From Toxorhynchites rutilus septentrionalis (lineage: Eukaryota; Arthropoda; Insecta; Diptera; Culicidae), in NCBI RefSeq assembly GCF_029784135.1, contig NC_073745.1:239970191-240034190 (forward strand): a stretch of 64,000 nt of DNA, given 5' to 3'. The position numbers were made by a program, and so were the translations under genes. Each line of letters starts with the position of its first letter. Within the stretch, counting starts at the first letter, position 1. The notes below the pieces were generated by a model that made no database searches, was not told where the DNA came from, and worked only from the letters and a program-made list of their open reading frames with translations. Shown here in pieces: positions 11,033-22,527 of the stretch.

Positions 11033-11879
11033 TAATACTCTGAAAATGACGATTGAGAACTTCGCTTCAGTGTGAAAAATTAGCAGCAATATTTTGAGCC
11101 AACGTTAATAAGGTACAACTTGAAATGCAATAAGTTCATTGTTGAGTTAAACCTAGTCGATGAGAGTGACTTTGTAGGGCCCTGTTTCCATGTGAGTACT
11201 CCGAAAAACCCCTGTCGAAGACTGGTCAAATTGGTGAAGATATAGTTAACCGTTTTACTGATTTATTGAGATTTTTGTACCCAGTTGAGCTTGTGTACAC
11301 ATGCGCTCTGGCGAATGAGCACGCTCCGAAACACAGATGAAATGTTCTGAATTTTGCGCCGTACTTGCGCCGTATTTCTATACTGCGCGTTCAATGAGGT
11401 ACATATGAGGTGGAGCAGTAGGCAGAGTATACTTGGATAGGCAAACAAAATATGGTGTCGTCGTTATTTGCATTCAATATAGAATGTATAAGGAAGAAAC
11501 GAAACAATGTTAGAATAACTCACATTTTGATGATGTCATGAGCCAAAATGCGCATGAATTCTTGTAACGGGTTGTTTTTTTTAATAGATGACATTGTGAC
11601 TTACTTCCATCATTTAAGGTGCAAAAAGGTTCAGAGAACAGTCGTATTCTTAGTCCTAGGGAATAGCAGCATTTTCAATGAAACGTTGCTTAATTGTAAA
11701 CTGTTTTTAGTTTATTAGAAATATGGAATAACACATTTCTAATTGAATATAAACACAAATATTGACGTCACAATGTGAAAAGAAGCTATGGCAGCGCATC
11801 CTATCACGCACACTACGCTCATAAACTCTGCCAACTCTGCTCCACCTAATAATCCTGCTCACGGCTGCATCATCTTATC
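11033..11879. other. Intronic, no gene
   Basis: No assignable repeat or exon. Confidence 0.45.
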
Positions 11880-13190
11880 AATGCCCTAGACTAATGAAGG
11901 AGAGGTATGCTACTTGCCTAATTATTTTCTAGCTTTTAGTACATTATTATGTTCAATCACAATTAAACCGTTTAACTTAAAAAGTTTTTTTTCATTTATT
12001 TTATTTTCTAGGTTTTAGTACATTATCTGTTTCATTAGAATATTTCTCTTCAATAAAATCATTGTACTGTATTCTATCAATCAAAAAAAATTCATTTGAT
12101 ATCGATATTGAGTGGATTGCAGAAAATACATAGTGTGTTCTCCAAGTCAAGTTCGTTCGTTTGATACACATATCTCAATCAACCTTTTTTTTTTGAGATG
12201 ATTTGGAATCAGCTATTTTTCAAGATAAGCAATTTTAAAATGAAAGCAGAGACATTTTATAGGTATTTTATAAATTCGGTCAGTTCCTATTGGTCAAATT
12301 TCTATTAATGTGGGACAACCCTACAGACATACAAACATGCATACGAACAGTTCAAGCTAAATAAAACCGTTTAATAAAGTAATTTGCTATTTTGTGATTG
12401 CGTCCATCTTGGATTTGGATTTTTCATGATCTACTGTGATCTACTATTCAAGCCCTTTCATTTGATACCCATTTTAATCGGGTTTTGAGAAAATTTGATA
12501 GTGGCAGCTATCATAGATTTGCATTTTTCATAAATAACTGTGTACTACCAGTAAAGCCCTTTCATTTGATACCCATATTAATGGGGTTTTGACATAATAT
12601 GTAGTCCGCCATTTGGTAGGATTTTGATGGATTTTTCATAAATAACCATATTCTACTAGTCAAGCATTTGACCCATATTGATGGGGTTTTGAAAAACCCA
12701 TATTGATGAGGTTTTGAGAAAATATGTGATCCGCCATTTTGCAGCGACCGCCATGTTGGATTTTCAAGATCATGAAATACGCAGTTTTATAACGACTACA
12801 AAGATAAAGGTGTGTTCCAAATTTCAGATCAATCGGTCAACAGGAAGGGGGTCAAATTTCTATTGATGTGGGTCAGCGCTACAGACAAACATGTTACAAA
12901 CATACAAACATACAAACATACAAACATACAAACATACAAACATACAAACATACAAACATACAAACATACAAACATACAAACATACAAACATACAACCATA
13001 CAACCATACAACCATACAACCATACAACCATACAACCATACAACCATACAACCATACAACCATACAACCATACAACCATACAACCATACAACCATACAAC
13101 CATACAACCATACAACCATACAACCATACAAACATACAAACATACAAACATACAAACATACAAACAGATTACAGGGCAAGCTAAAAAAAC
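11880..13190 (+). mobile_element. Repeat family with 115-bp internal units and 8-bp tail array
   Basis: Several units carry TTTCATTTGATACCCATATT, then AATGGGGTTTTGA, then GTCCGCCATTT, at roughly 115-bp spacing (about 12460-12740). They are followed by AGATCAATCGGTCAACAGG and the 8-bp minisatellite, ending AAAACCGTTTAA. A shorter version ends at about 12375. An inverted copy lies at about 56640-57240, and a fragment at about 58660-58920. No transposase seen; class unknown. Confidence 0.6.
12893..13166 (+). repeat. 8-bp minisatellite with a variant core
   Basis: About 34 tandem copies of an 8-mer. The outer copies are ACAAACAT (about 10 on the left and 5 on the right) and the central block of about 19 copies is ACAACCAT. 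Because 8 is not a multiple of 3, every frame cycles through long open runs, which explains the long reading frames on both strands. None is a gene. Confidence 0.95.
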
Positions 13191-13191
13191 C

Positions 13192-13325
13192 GTTTAAAAA
13201 CGCGAGCACTCTCCGCCAAACGGTATTAGAATCGTCGCATGATGCAAAGCGAGTCAACGAGTTGCACCTTGGATTTTTAGTTACGAAAAATAATAGAACT
13301 ACAATTTCATTATCGACCCTCTGAA
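13192..13325 (+). repeat. Dispersed repeat, copy 1
   Basis: ACGCGAGCACTCTCCGCCAAACGG, then GCACCTTGGATTTTTAGTT, then ATTATCGACCCTCTGAA. A second copy lies at 14145-14275. Class unknown. Confidence 0.55.
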
Positions 13326-14144
13326 ATGAGTTCACTGTTGCACTTCGTACCAACAAAAACGCTGTTTGTGATATCTGCATTGAAAAATGCTGTTTACTGC
13401 TCGCTTGGAGAAGCGAGACATATCAGATATTCACCTGTTATGGCTCCGGCTATTTTTTTTCTTGCATAGAAATTTCACAATGAACTCTCCACATGAAGTT
13501 TTGGTGGCTCCGAAAAGGGTCGATGATTAGTGTGGTTTCCTAGAATCAGCGGGAGAGAACAATACATAAGTTGGCCACATGTCGCAATTTGTTTCCTTAT
13601 GTTAATACACGCATTGCACTATGCAGTACGCATCGTGATTGTGAACTTCCTTTTCTTTGTTTTTAATGTGTTCCAGATCACCGAGGGAAATCCGAGGAAA
13701 ACTACTGAATAATACTTAATCAAATTCTCCGGAGTATAATCAAAAAACGTGTGACTTGTTTGGGAGTCGAAGTCGGAAAAGAAGTTTATTTCAACCAACT
13801 ACTCTGACAGCAGTATGTTTATCCCGCTGAATGCTGAATACACGTATAAATTAAATTATCTAAAGTGTCTATACTCTATACTCATTTGATAGGTGTTCGA
13901 ATACAGTCTAAAATTCAACTAATCTAAATTATAATGCAATATACAATAGTATTACAGCTCTAATAGCAATCGTGGCAGTCTTTTTCACAGTTGGCACACG
14001 CTCTGTCACGTGCGATTATATATATTTTTATATCACCTCCATTATTCCACATTTCTTATAAACTAAACACAAAGGCAAGATAATTATTTCAGTATACCTT
14101 TCACAATGCATCGAAACAACAACGATGAATACGTATGATGGAAA
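13326..14144. other. No gene seen
   Basis: Unassigned AT-rich sequence between the two dispersed repeat copies. Confidence 0.45.
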
Positions 14145-14275
14145 AATACACGAGCGCTCTCCACCAAACGGCATTCCAACCAACGCTTTGTATCTTTTCA
14201 TCAAGATACACCTTGGATTTAAAATTGCGAACAGAATCGCACTGCGATTCCATTATCAACCTTCTGAAGCAGGGT
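14145..14275 (+). repeat. Dispersed repeat, copy 2
   Basis: ACACGAGCGCTCTCCACC, then ACACCTTGGATTTAAAATT, then TTATCAACCTTCTGAAG; same order and spacing as the copy at 13192-13325. Confidence 0.55.
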
Positions 14276-17073
14276 TGCCATGTGTTTTTAAGCAAAGCCT
14301 GGCGGTCGAAGAACAAAAAAAAAATCCAGATTTGTCTGGATAAGTTTTAATGCGACGTTGTTATAATTTGCGCTTTGACTTTTCAATTCTTGTTTGAACA
14401 TTTTAAATGCCTGGGCGATCCAGTTACAAATACATTTCATGATCAAAATTGATGGAAATGCTCTTTCCAAGATAGTGCTAAATGATTTTCCTGGTGGCAT
14501 CACATTGTTTGCTTCTTTTGTACCATCCATATACATCCAGTACATAATGCAGCATAAATGGATACATAATAACGTCGATTCATTTAAAATAAAAATAAAA
14601 AGATTGCGTTTTTTCTACTTTTTTGTACACAAAATATGCTTTATTTCAATATGCCGTGAAGTGCATTTGACGGTGAAAATTGAAAAGAACACGGACCATC
14701 GAAGAACAACGATAGCACACGAACTTTTGACTTATGTTGACAAAGAAAATGCTGGAATAATCAAAACCTCATTTCCAATTGAATGCGAAGGCCGATGGCT
14801 CCTGATATGACTTTGCCGAGTCCTGTGTTGAAATCTACAAAAAAAATACGTTTTGAAAGGACCAAAGTTTTTTTCTTAGGTTTTTACAAAAAATCTAACT
14901 CAAAAAACTGTAAGACCTACAAGATTTAGTCAAGGGAAAAAATGTACGGAATTGTATATATGTATTTTCATTGAAAAGTATTTAAACAAAATTTAAAAAA
15001 TGTGCACTGAAAAAAATTAAAATGTCAATTCATTTTTCTCAAAAACGTATTTTTTCAAAAAATTCAAATTCATTAAAAGATGGGCAAGTGCCATACAAGA
15101 AGAAATGTTTTCTTTAGAAAAATTACAACTCATCTCAATTATGTTTAAAGTCAAGATAGCATGCGATGCCGAATACACTATATCGCTGTCTTGACTCAAT
15201 CATATTTTTTTTTATTTATTTTCTTTCCATGAAGGTGAATGTGTAAAAATAGTACACACAAATATAAGTTTCGCGTTGAAAAATCTTGAACATAAATTAT
15301 TCCTGATAATGGTTTTGTATTATAGTCATATGTTTTGATGAAAATATTAGGTAATTTACATAAATATGATTGAGTAAGGGTCACGACTAGGTGTCTCAAG
15401 TACTCGAATATGCACGGCTGAAAGTCTCTTAATGAAGACAAAAAATGTGATATGCTAAAGTTGATTCAGGAGACACCAGGGTTGTGATGTACAGGTGCGA
15501 AGTCAATTTACCATTGATTAAACAACCAGAATCCTTACGATCTTGGTTTTACTGCTACTTATAAGAATCAAGACATTTCTTGACGAATCCTTAATTGTTG
15601 CCTTCAAATGACGTCATGCGATGCGAATATTGTTGACGAAAATGGAGTCAATCTGACATTGGAGGTAGTTTCTTCTAAAAAAAATCCTATACTAGGATTT
15701 ACTCATCATTTTTGAGATTACAAACAGTTCTACAGATTCAAAGGCAAATTCACCATCGAACCGGATCGATTGATCATGCTACGATTGAAAGGTGTAGAAT
15801 GTCATTCATTCATTTGCTAATTGAAATCCGATCAGCGAATGTACGAGAAAAAAAATAACAATGTTAGTAGAAAACTAAAAAAACTATTTTGGGCGGGAAG
15901 AAGAAAAAAATAGCTAAAATCTCATGTACACATTTAATGTGTAGAGTAAAAAGAAAAATGTGAGCATTAGGAATGGAAAAAAAATGAATAAAAAATGTAC
16001 AGGGCAAACTCGATTGTATACAGTCTCGAATTTCTATTTATATTTCGGACGCTAAGGGCATTTGATGTAGAGAACAGATCTAAATGTACAGGTATTATTT
16101 GGTTGATATATTTGATAAATTAGTTCAATATGCTTTTTAGCTTACACAAAAAAGATCGAATAAAAATGTTTTTCAATTGAAGCTAATAAGAATCAAATTT
16201 CGGAGACTATTTATAAAAAAAATCAAATTTCGGACAGAGTGAATTCGAATTTTGGACATCTGTTTGCATAACGGTTTCTTGCAGTTTTAAGCTCAATTTA
16301 TATTTCTGTATAAATACTAATGCAATAAAATGATCAAACATCTAAAAATAACAACGACTTGGCCTATCTAAAAGTATATTGCAACCTCCTTCCATGCACA
16401 CACAAATGTCTTGAAAATTGTCTACAACCATTGATGGCTGGTAAACTTGTTATAGAACTTTTATCACTTGTTTTTTTTATAAATTAACTTGTAATAATTT
16501 TCAACAACCCCTTTTGTGATATTTGCAAGCATTTATCTCTTCCTCTGTTATAAAATGATAGTCGTTCATTGATGTTTCTTTGTAGATCCATGATTTAAGA
16601 TATCGTAAGGGTTATATCGCATCAATGATAATTATATATCTAAATTCTAGTTATTTGTTGTTCGAATTAATCAAAGTATCAAAATAATTGAAGGTTATTC
16701 ACAGAGCATGAATCTTGATTCTTAATTTTGGTTACATAGTTTCATCTAATTTGCCGTTATTCTTTTGTACCAATTCCGCTCTCCTAATTGTTGTATTTGC
16801 AGCTTAATTTTGCCTTATTCAGTTCTTCAAGTTTTTCTTTCTGATTCATCCATTCTTCCTGCTTCCTCAACTTAGCTAATGTTTGGGTTTTCTTTTTTCT
16901 TCCCGTTTCAACTCAGTTTTCCTTTACCTTTCCTCAAGTTTTTTCGCGCTTCGTCATTTCAATTTTTATACATATATCATTGATTTTTTGAATAATTTAG
17001 TTTTTGATCCATGTCCTTAAAGTCAGAAAACACATTTCTCACACAAAAAAAATCATATATCCGAATTCTTTCA
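14276..17073. other. No gene seen
   Basis: Long AT-rich stretch. The open frame 14394-14810 has no motif and no splice context. Poly-A and poly-T runs are common. I see no assignable repeat. Confidence 0.45.
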
Positions 17074-17974
17074 GGATTTACCCGAATGCAACATTTACCC
17101 GAATGTAACAAATACCCGAATGCAACATTTACCCGAATGGAACGTTTACCCGAATGATGAAAAAAAATTTCCGACAAATCAGATTATGAGTTTTGTCGAA
17201 TCTCTTTTTAATGATAAATAAGATGGAATCAAAACAACATGAAAGAGCAACAAAAATACGAACTAAAATGAAAATTACAATTTCTCATTTTAGAAAACTC
17301 GAAAATGATGTTGAAGGCTCCGCTGTGTAATTTTTAGAAATTACTGTAGGCACAATTAAGATGCCGTCTTCTTTCCTTTCCGTATCGCTCTTTAAGGCTA
17401 AGAGAGCATTTAGAAATGAGCACGTATTATGGAATATTTCGAAAATAAACCAGGTAATTTTGACATAAAAAATAAAGCATGAATGCCATGAAAATGTAAA
17501 AAATGGATAGTACAAATGATACTTTTTTATTTACGCCACCGCTGCACAATGTTTTTCATGAATCTATTAATTCGTGACAAGATTTGACCGCCGATCCGTC
17601 GTCGGAAGCGGCGGCCTCTTGCAAGCAAACCTGTGTTCCACCGATTGCCCGGTTAGTTTGAAACATAGTGTCGATCCTTTAGTTAGATCCGACCGGGCGT
17701 TAGTGAGCGTCGAATGGCATACGATTGCCTGTTGCATTACGTTTGCCCGGTTAATTTTTGCTTTGAGATATATCTTCCATATTTAAATGCAAAAATGTAC
17801 CGTGCTAACGTATGTCGTGCGACGCTTGCAATCGGGGTCCGACTCGGATTGCGTCACTTCGGCGACTTGGGAACACCTCGATTTCCTTATCCACGCTAGA
17901 TGGAGACTTCATCCACATTACTGTGGCCTCAGAATAAATTATAAAAAAATTAATTATATTAAAAATTTTGTATA

Positions 17975-19450
17975 ATACTTCCGACGTGGGACTACGTTTA
18001 ACCGGAATATATAGAGGTAAAATGAAAACCTAAACACAGAACATGCAAGGAAAAATGCAAGATTTCGAATGCTTATAACTCGAACGTTTCTTACTGGATC
18101 GGAAAGATGTTTGCATCAGTTGATTAACAAAATGTTATTTTTCATCAGATAAACAATTGAATAACTGTAAAATATTAAGCGTTATCTAAACGCCATAACT
18201 GCCTCGTTTTGATTGGCCCGATTTACGGTTTCCACAACACAGCCATCAAAACCAAACAGCCTTAGGGAAATCGGCATTGCAAATACATGGAAGTAGTGGG
18301 ACTTTTGTTCCCAACGTAATGTGTTCTCTAACAGAGAGCACAAAACTAAGTCGCCTGGTGGAAATCGGCATTGCAAATACATTCAAGTTGGGGGTATTTT
18401 TGTTCCGACTAAAATGTGTTTCCCTAACATAGACTTCTAATCCATGAAGCGTGGAGAAAATGGCATTGCAAATTCATGCATGTCGGGGTTGTTTTGGTTC
18501 CGAGTGAAATGTGTTTTCCCAACACAGACTCCAGAACCAAGGGGTCTGGGGAAATAGGCATTGAAAATTCATGCAGGTCGGGGGTATTTTTGTTTCTACT
18601 GAAATGTGTTTTCCTAATACAGATTTGAAAACCAAGGTGTGTGGGGAAATCGGCTTTGCAAATAAAGGCAAACTGCGAGTATTTTTATGTTCGCTTGCCT
18701 TCGAGCAGTCTAGAATATGTTTCCTGGGAAACCTGGGAAAATAGGGCAGACACTAGAGGCGAATGAACTTTCAAGTTTAAAGCATATGTAGTATAAAAAT
18801 TAGAAGTTGAAGTTGAAGTTGTTGATTCATGCAAGCCTTCTGCACCCGCATGTTTTGTTTTGCACTCCGAAAAGCGTTTTTCTAACACGGATTACAAAAG
18901 CGGGTACGAACACAGCGTTGGCTCGGTTATTCAAGATTGCATTGAAGGATATGCTTCCATATGTTATGCTCACTGACTACGCATACTATTTGATGATTAG
19001 GAAAAATGTTGATAACCATTTGTTGCGATAACGCCTATTGATTAAACAATATGCGTTCGACGTACATGTCAAAATCGGAAATGAGTGACTGAAGTTCATC
19101 ATTTCAAGCAAATTCGCGTTTCGAGAAGTACGTACACTTGAGATGCAAACTTCAGAGAGTAAAATAAAATAATCGTTTGATAATTCTTCCGTTCACATAT
19201 TTTGTTCAAGGCATCATACCAAACGAAAAGGACTGTCATTAAATTTACTTGTAACGAAGAACATAATCTATCACAGTGCATGAATTCCCCTTACATGGTA
19301 TTTGTTCAATCTTTTTACTCACAAAGCAAATATATTGAATTCAATTGAATTCGGAAATTGTTTCATTCAATCAAAAATTTAATCAATACAAACAATTGCT
19401 AAGCTAAGGTAGTCCCACGTCAACCTTGCGGTTATATCATAGATATAACC
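17975..19450. mobile_element. Element with GACGTGGGACTAC inverted ends, nested
   Basis: GACGTGGGACTACGTTTAACC near 17980 is matched by inverted TAGTCCCACGTCAACC near 19412, followed by the palindrome GGTTATATCATAGATATAACC. These inverted motifs bracket the 95-bp tandem array. They lie inside copy A of the foldback element, whose flanks resume on both sides. No coding frame. Confidence 0.45.
18240..18740 (+). repeat. Tandem array, 95-bp unit, about five copies
   Basis: The landmark TCGGCATTGCAAAT and its variants occur at 18271, 18365, 18461, 18555 and 18650, spacings of 94-96 bp. Each unit also carries TTTTTGTTCC, then AAATGTGTTTTCC, then AACACAGA. A degenerate sixth unit may lie near 18840-18900. 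Confidence 0.85.
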
Positions 19451-20057
19451 CACCAATTTTTTTCTTGAATATTTCTTTCTTTCTCATTCGGGATTGTTTA
19501 TCATTCAGGTAAACGTTCCATCTATATAAATGGTATTCAAGTGACCTTGTTCATAACATTGGAAAATATAGTATGCAACGCCGCTTTTTCTCGTTTTTGC
19601 TTTCCTCGCGCAATATATTTTTGGATACCAGTCAATGTACAAAGATTATCATTTTAATAACACTTATCAGGATTCAATATATAAAAGCTTCTTCTTAAAT
19701 ATAGCTGTGAATGTTACATAATAATTGTTACTTTCGGGTAAATATAGCATTCGGGCGAATGTCGCATTCGAGCATTTGTCACATTCGGGTGGTTGGAGTT
19801 ATACAGATCTAATTAAAACACTTGGTTTATATCTAATATAATTATTTATATTCCGACTTCGTATTCGGCACAACCGTTCACTTACAGTCACTTGTTTTTT
19901 TCTGCCCGCTAATCTATCTCGCCCGCATACTTCCCTCTCGCTAACTGTCATTCACGCTTCCCCGCCTGAATCAAGGTTCGTCCAATTATTCAAGGTACGT
20001 CAATAGGCAAAACCCTACAATCAGATAACTGTCTTCCGGGTAAATGAGACACAATCC

Positions 20058-20764
20058 TAAATAAGTGGATTCAAGTAACATTTTAGAAGTGAAAAACTTT
20101 AAAATTAGAGGATTTTAAGGTGTTGCTCCTAATTTTATCTAAAAAGTGCAGAATAAACTTGAATTTTTCTATTACAAATTGAAGCTCTCTAACCGCTCTG
20201 CAATAATACACCCAACTCCTATCTGTTTTAATTTCGTTACAATGTCTTTTTAAACCTGTTCTAGTGGACCTTCAATTAGAATCTTCAAAAATCACATTCT
20301 TTTCTCCACTCCACTCATAATAGCAACATTCCTTTTAACATTTAAATATTTTTTTCTCACTTCGAACATTATAGAATCGAGTCTAAAATTCTATATCATC
20401 GAATCATATATAACTGTGTCTGTATATGTATAATCAAGTCCGACCTGTATAGCAAATCTTTACTAATTAATATTCCGTTAATTGGCAGAATCCTAGAAAA
20501 GTGAAAGTAACTTTGGTGAGCAGTTTTGTATGCGATTTTTTATCAAATAAAAACTTTATAGGCAACCTTGTCGTATTAGTAAAAAGCTGAGGAAGTTGAT
20601 TTTAACGAGCTTCTAACAAGGCGAATTGTACAACAGCGATATAATTCACTATAGAAAGGAACAACTGGTGAGCAAGTGATGTCAGTTAGGAAGTGGATGC
20701 ATAAGAACCTCCCAGCCATGCTTCCAGCAACACACCCTGCAATTTACAAAACGAAAGAAATAAT
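20058..20764. other. No gene seen
   Basis: AT-rich intronic sequence without assignable content. Confidence 0.45.
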
Positions 20765-20900
20765 ATTAGGTTGGGAAAAAGCAATCCATTATTACGTGAA
20801 AATCAAATCTTTATTTAAGATGTTTCGGATTTCCCGATCAAAAATGCACCGTTTTGTTGCAAAATTCGTTGCTATTTTAAAGGTAGCTTCATAATGCCTC
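20765..20900 (+). mobile_element. mariner TIR remnant
   Basis: TTAGGTTGGGAAAAAGCAATCC at 20767-20788 resembles a mariner 5' terminal repeat, preceded by ATA. The same type of end occurs at 25394. No transposase follows, so it is a solo end or an internally deleted copy. Confidence 0.5.
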
Positions 20901-20989
20901 TCTTATAGAAATCTTAGTCCTTATTAACGAATAACTCTAGTAATCGATTTTCTACATTCGTAAAACCTAAGATTATACGTTTTTTGATA

Positions 20990-22135
20990 CACCCTATATT
21001 GAAAAGGAATTGGTCCACAGCAGTTCCAAACACACACAGACGTCGATCGTCCCGCCGTCGCTATCAATACAGATCATTCGCCAATACGACTAGCCAAACC
21101 ACTAATTAGTCCGTTTCTGCCGCTCCCAATTCGTCATGCTGTGGTTAGCGCTCTGGTTTTCGGGGTTGAGGAAAACCTGTCTCCTCGCGTTACTTCGGTC
21201 CCGCCATCTAACCTGGTGTTAGTGACATCGATCAAAGCCGCAGGCGCATTAGGTTACATCTCTCTCAATTTTCTCAGTCCGGCGATTCTACAATGATGAT
21301 ATGACGATGTGTGCAGATGACGATCGCAGATGACGATCATCGATTTTCTCCGCGATTCCGCGTTTCGTTCCGTTCCGTTCCGTACACCTGTTGACTGTTT
21401 TCCCGACGATGATCAGCGTCGGGTCGGCGTCTCGGCAAAAAAAAATCCCGAAAATATTCGCGCAAGCCGTCGCGCGTCGATCACATCAGTCCTTAGTCGG
21501 AAGCCGCCAATGCGAGCACGCCTCGAAGGTAGTGAAGATCGCGCAAAGCGCGCGCTTTTTCCCCGCTTCGCGTCAGCAGGATTTGGGAAACGGTTTTCCA
21601 ACGTCGCACACGAGTCGGGTGGCTGTGGAAAGAACTTCGCGCGACGGATGTGAAGTGAAATTGGTTTTTCTCTGTTTGATTGTGTGGATCGAAATCGGTG
21701 ACCAGCGGTGGTGGGTCGTGCCGAAGGGACGGATTAATTGAAAATAATTTTCCCGACCCGTCGAGTGAGATGACCTAAAAAGAAACCAACAGATATGAAG
21801 GAAAAATAACTCACACACACACATAGAAATCGAGAAAGGCAAAATCGGTGGTAAACAGTGATGCGAGTGGCGCGACAAAACGATGGAAAACTAACAAAAA
21901 CAAAAAAAAACGATTACCTACACCTGCAGTGAAAATACAAACGAAACGAATAAGAATTATCTGCAGATATGCACGGGAAAATGGAAACGTGGTCAGCATG
22001 GGCGAAAATGTAGGGAAAGAAACGTTTACAGAGCAAATGCTGCTGGAATTAAATTTTCATTTTCACATTCTACCTTCGGCAATGCGCCTTTTCGAACATC
22101 ACACGGACCGGAAATGGAAACAAAATTTTTAATTG
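20990..22135 (+). promoter_or_regulatory. Unique GC-richer patch, possible 5' UTR or promoter
   Basis: Unlike its surroundings, this stretch is non-repetitive and rich in CG dinucleotides, for example around 21340-21600 (CGTTCCGTTCCGTTCCGTAC, GCGCAAAGCGCGCGC). It then shifts to purine-rich, UTR-like text (21770-21930). Short frames overlap in several registers with no motif. A late ATG (21998, context AGCATGGGC) followed by GTAGGG would be a phase-0 end, which does not fit the phase-1 host exons. The regulatory reading is inference. Confidence 0.3.
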
Positions 22136-22527
22136 TCTTTCGACTTACCTGAGCCGTGTTGGGAAAAAAAAGTTTTTGAAGGATGGAAAACAAATTCATT
22201 TTTGTGCGTCCTTGTTTGTGATTGATTTGTGACGTGAAGTTCTGATTTTATCACGGATAGGGATCCTAATGGGCATGTGAATATGAAAGTTATTTGTCAA
22301 GGATTCATCCCTTGTCTCTCCGCCATATTTGCTATAAAGGACATTCTCTTTGAACTAGTTGGAGGCCAAAAATGTAATGCTAGTCTAAAATTATTGTCGG
22401 TGATTACTTCAAATAACAATGTTTTGAAAAAGCTTCTTTACTTTCTGGTAATAGTTTACCACAAACCGCCTTCTCATCCTAGAATGATATGGGGAAACGT
22501 GAAAAGTTTCCGGCCAGACAATAAAAT
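22136..22527. other. No gene seen
   Basis: Intronic spacer. AATAAAAT at 22520-22527 is the presumed left target duplication of the next element. Confidence 0.45.

Larger units (their letters stand above)
17074..20057. mobile_element. Foldback element with 18-bp-repeat ends, copy A, disrupted
   Basis: The left array of TTTACCCGAATGCAACA-type units (17074-17160) is answered by inverted units (TTCGGGTAAATATAGCA, TCGCATTCGAGCATTTG) at 19733-19795 and by the terminal GGGTAAATGAGACACAATCC at 20038-20057. Interior blocks (TTTTTAGAAATTACTGTAGG, CCGTCGTCGGAAGC, GCAAGCAAACCTGTGTTCC) match copy B at 22528-23914 in order. The left terminus is lost, and another element sits at about 17975-19450. Confidence 0.65.

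Noticed and set aside
12812..13380. Long open frames (up to 183 codons) on both strands
   Set aside because: They are read-through of the 8-bp minisatellite; the repeat cycles through all frames and encodes only HTNIQTYK-type or VCLYVCMF-type periodic peptides.
14394..14810. 138-codon frame
   Set aside because: No motif, AT-rich composition, overlapping frames on the other strand and no splice context.
17074..17160. CRISPR-like look of regularly spaced short repeats (also 22540-22735 and 23700-23910)
   Set aside because: The repeats are contiguous, degenerate and part of inverted element ends in an insect genome; there are no unique spacers and no cas genes.
21330..21741. Overlapping frames of 107 and 116 codons as genes
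   Set aside because: Three registers are open in the same GC-rich patch, none has a motif, and both strands look alike; more likely UTR or regulatory DNA.
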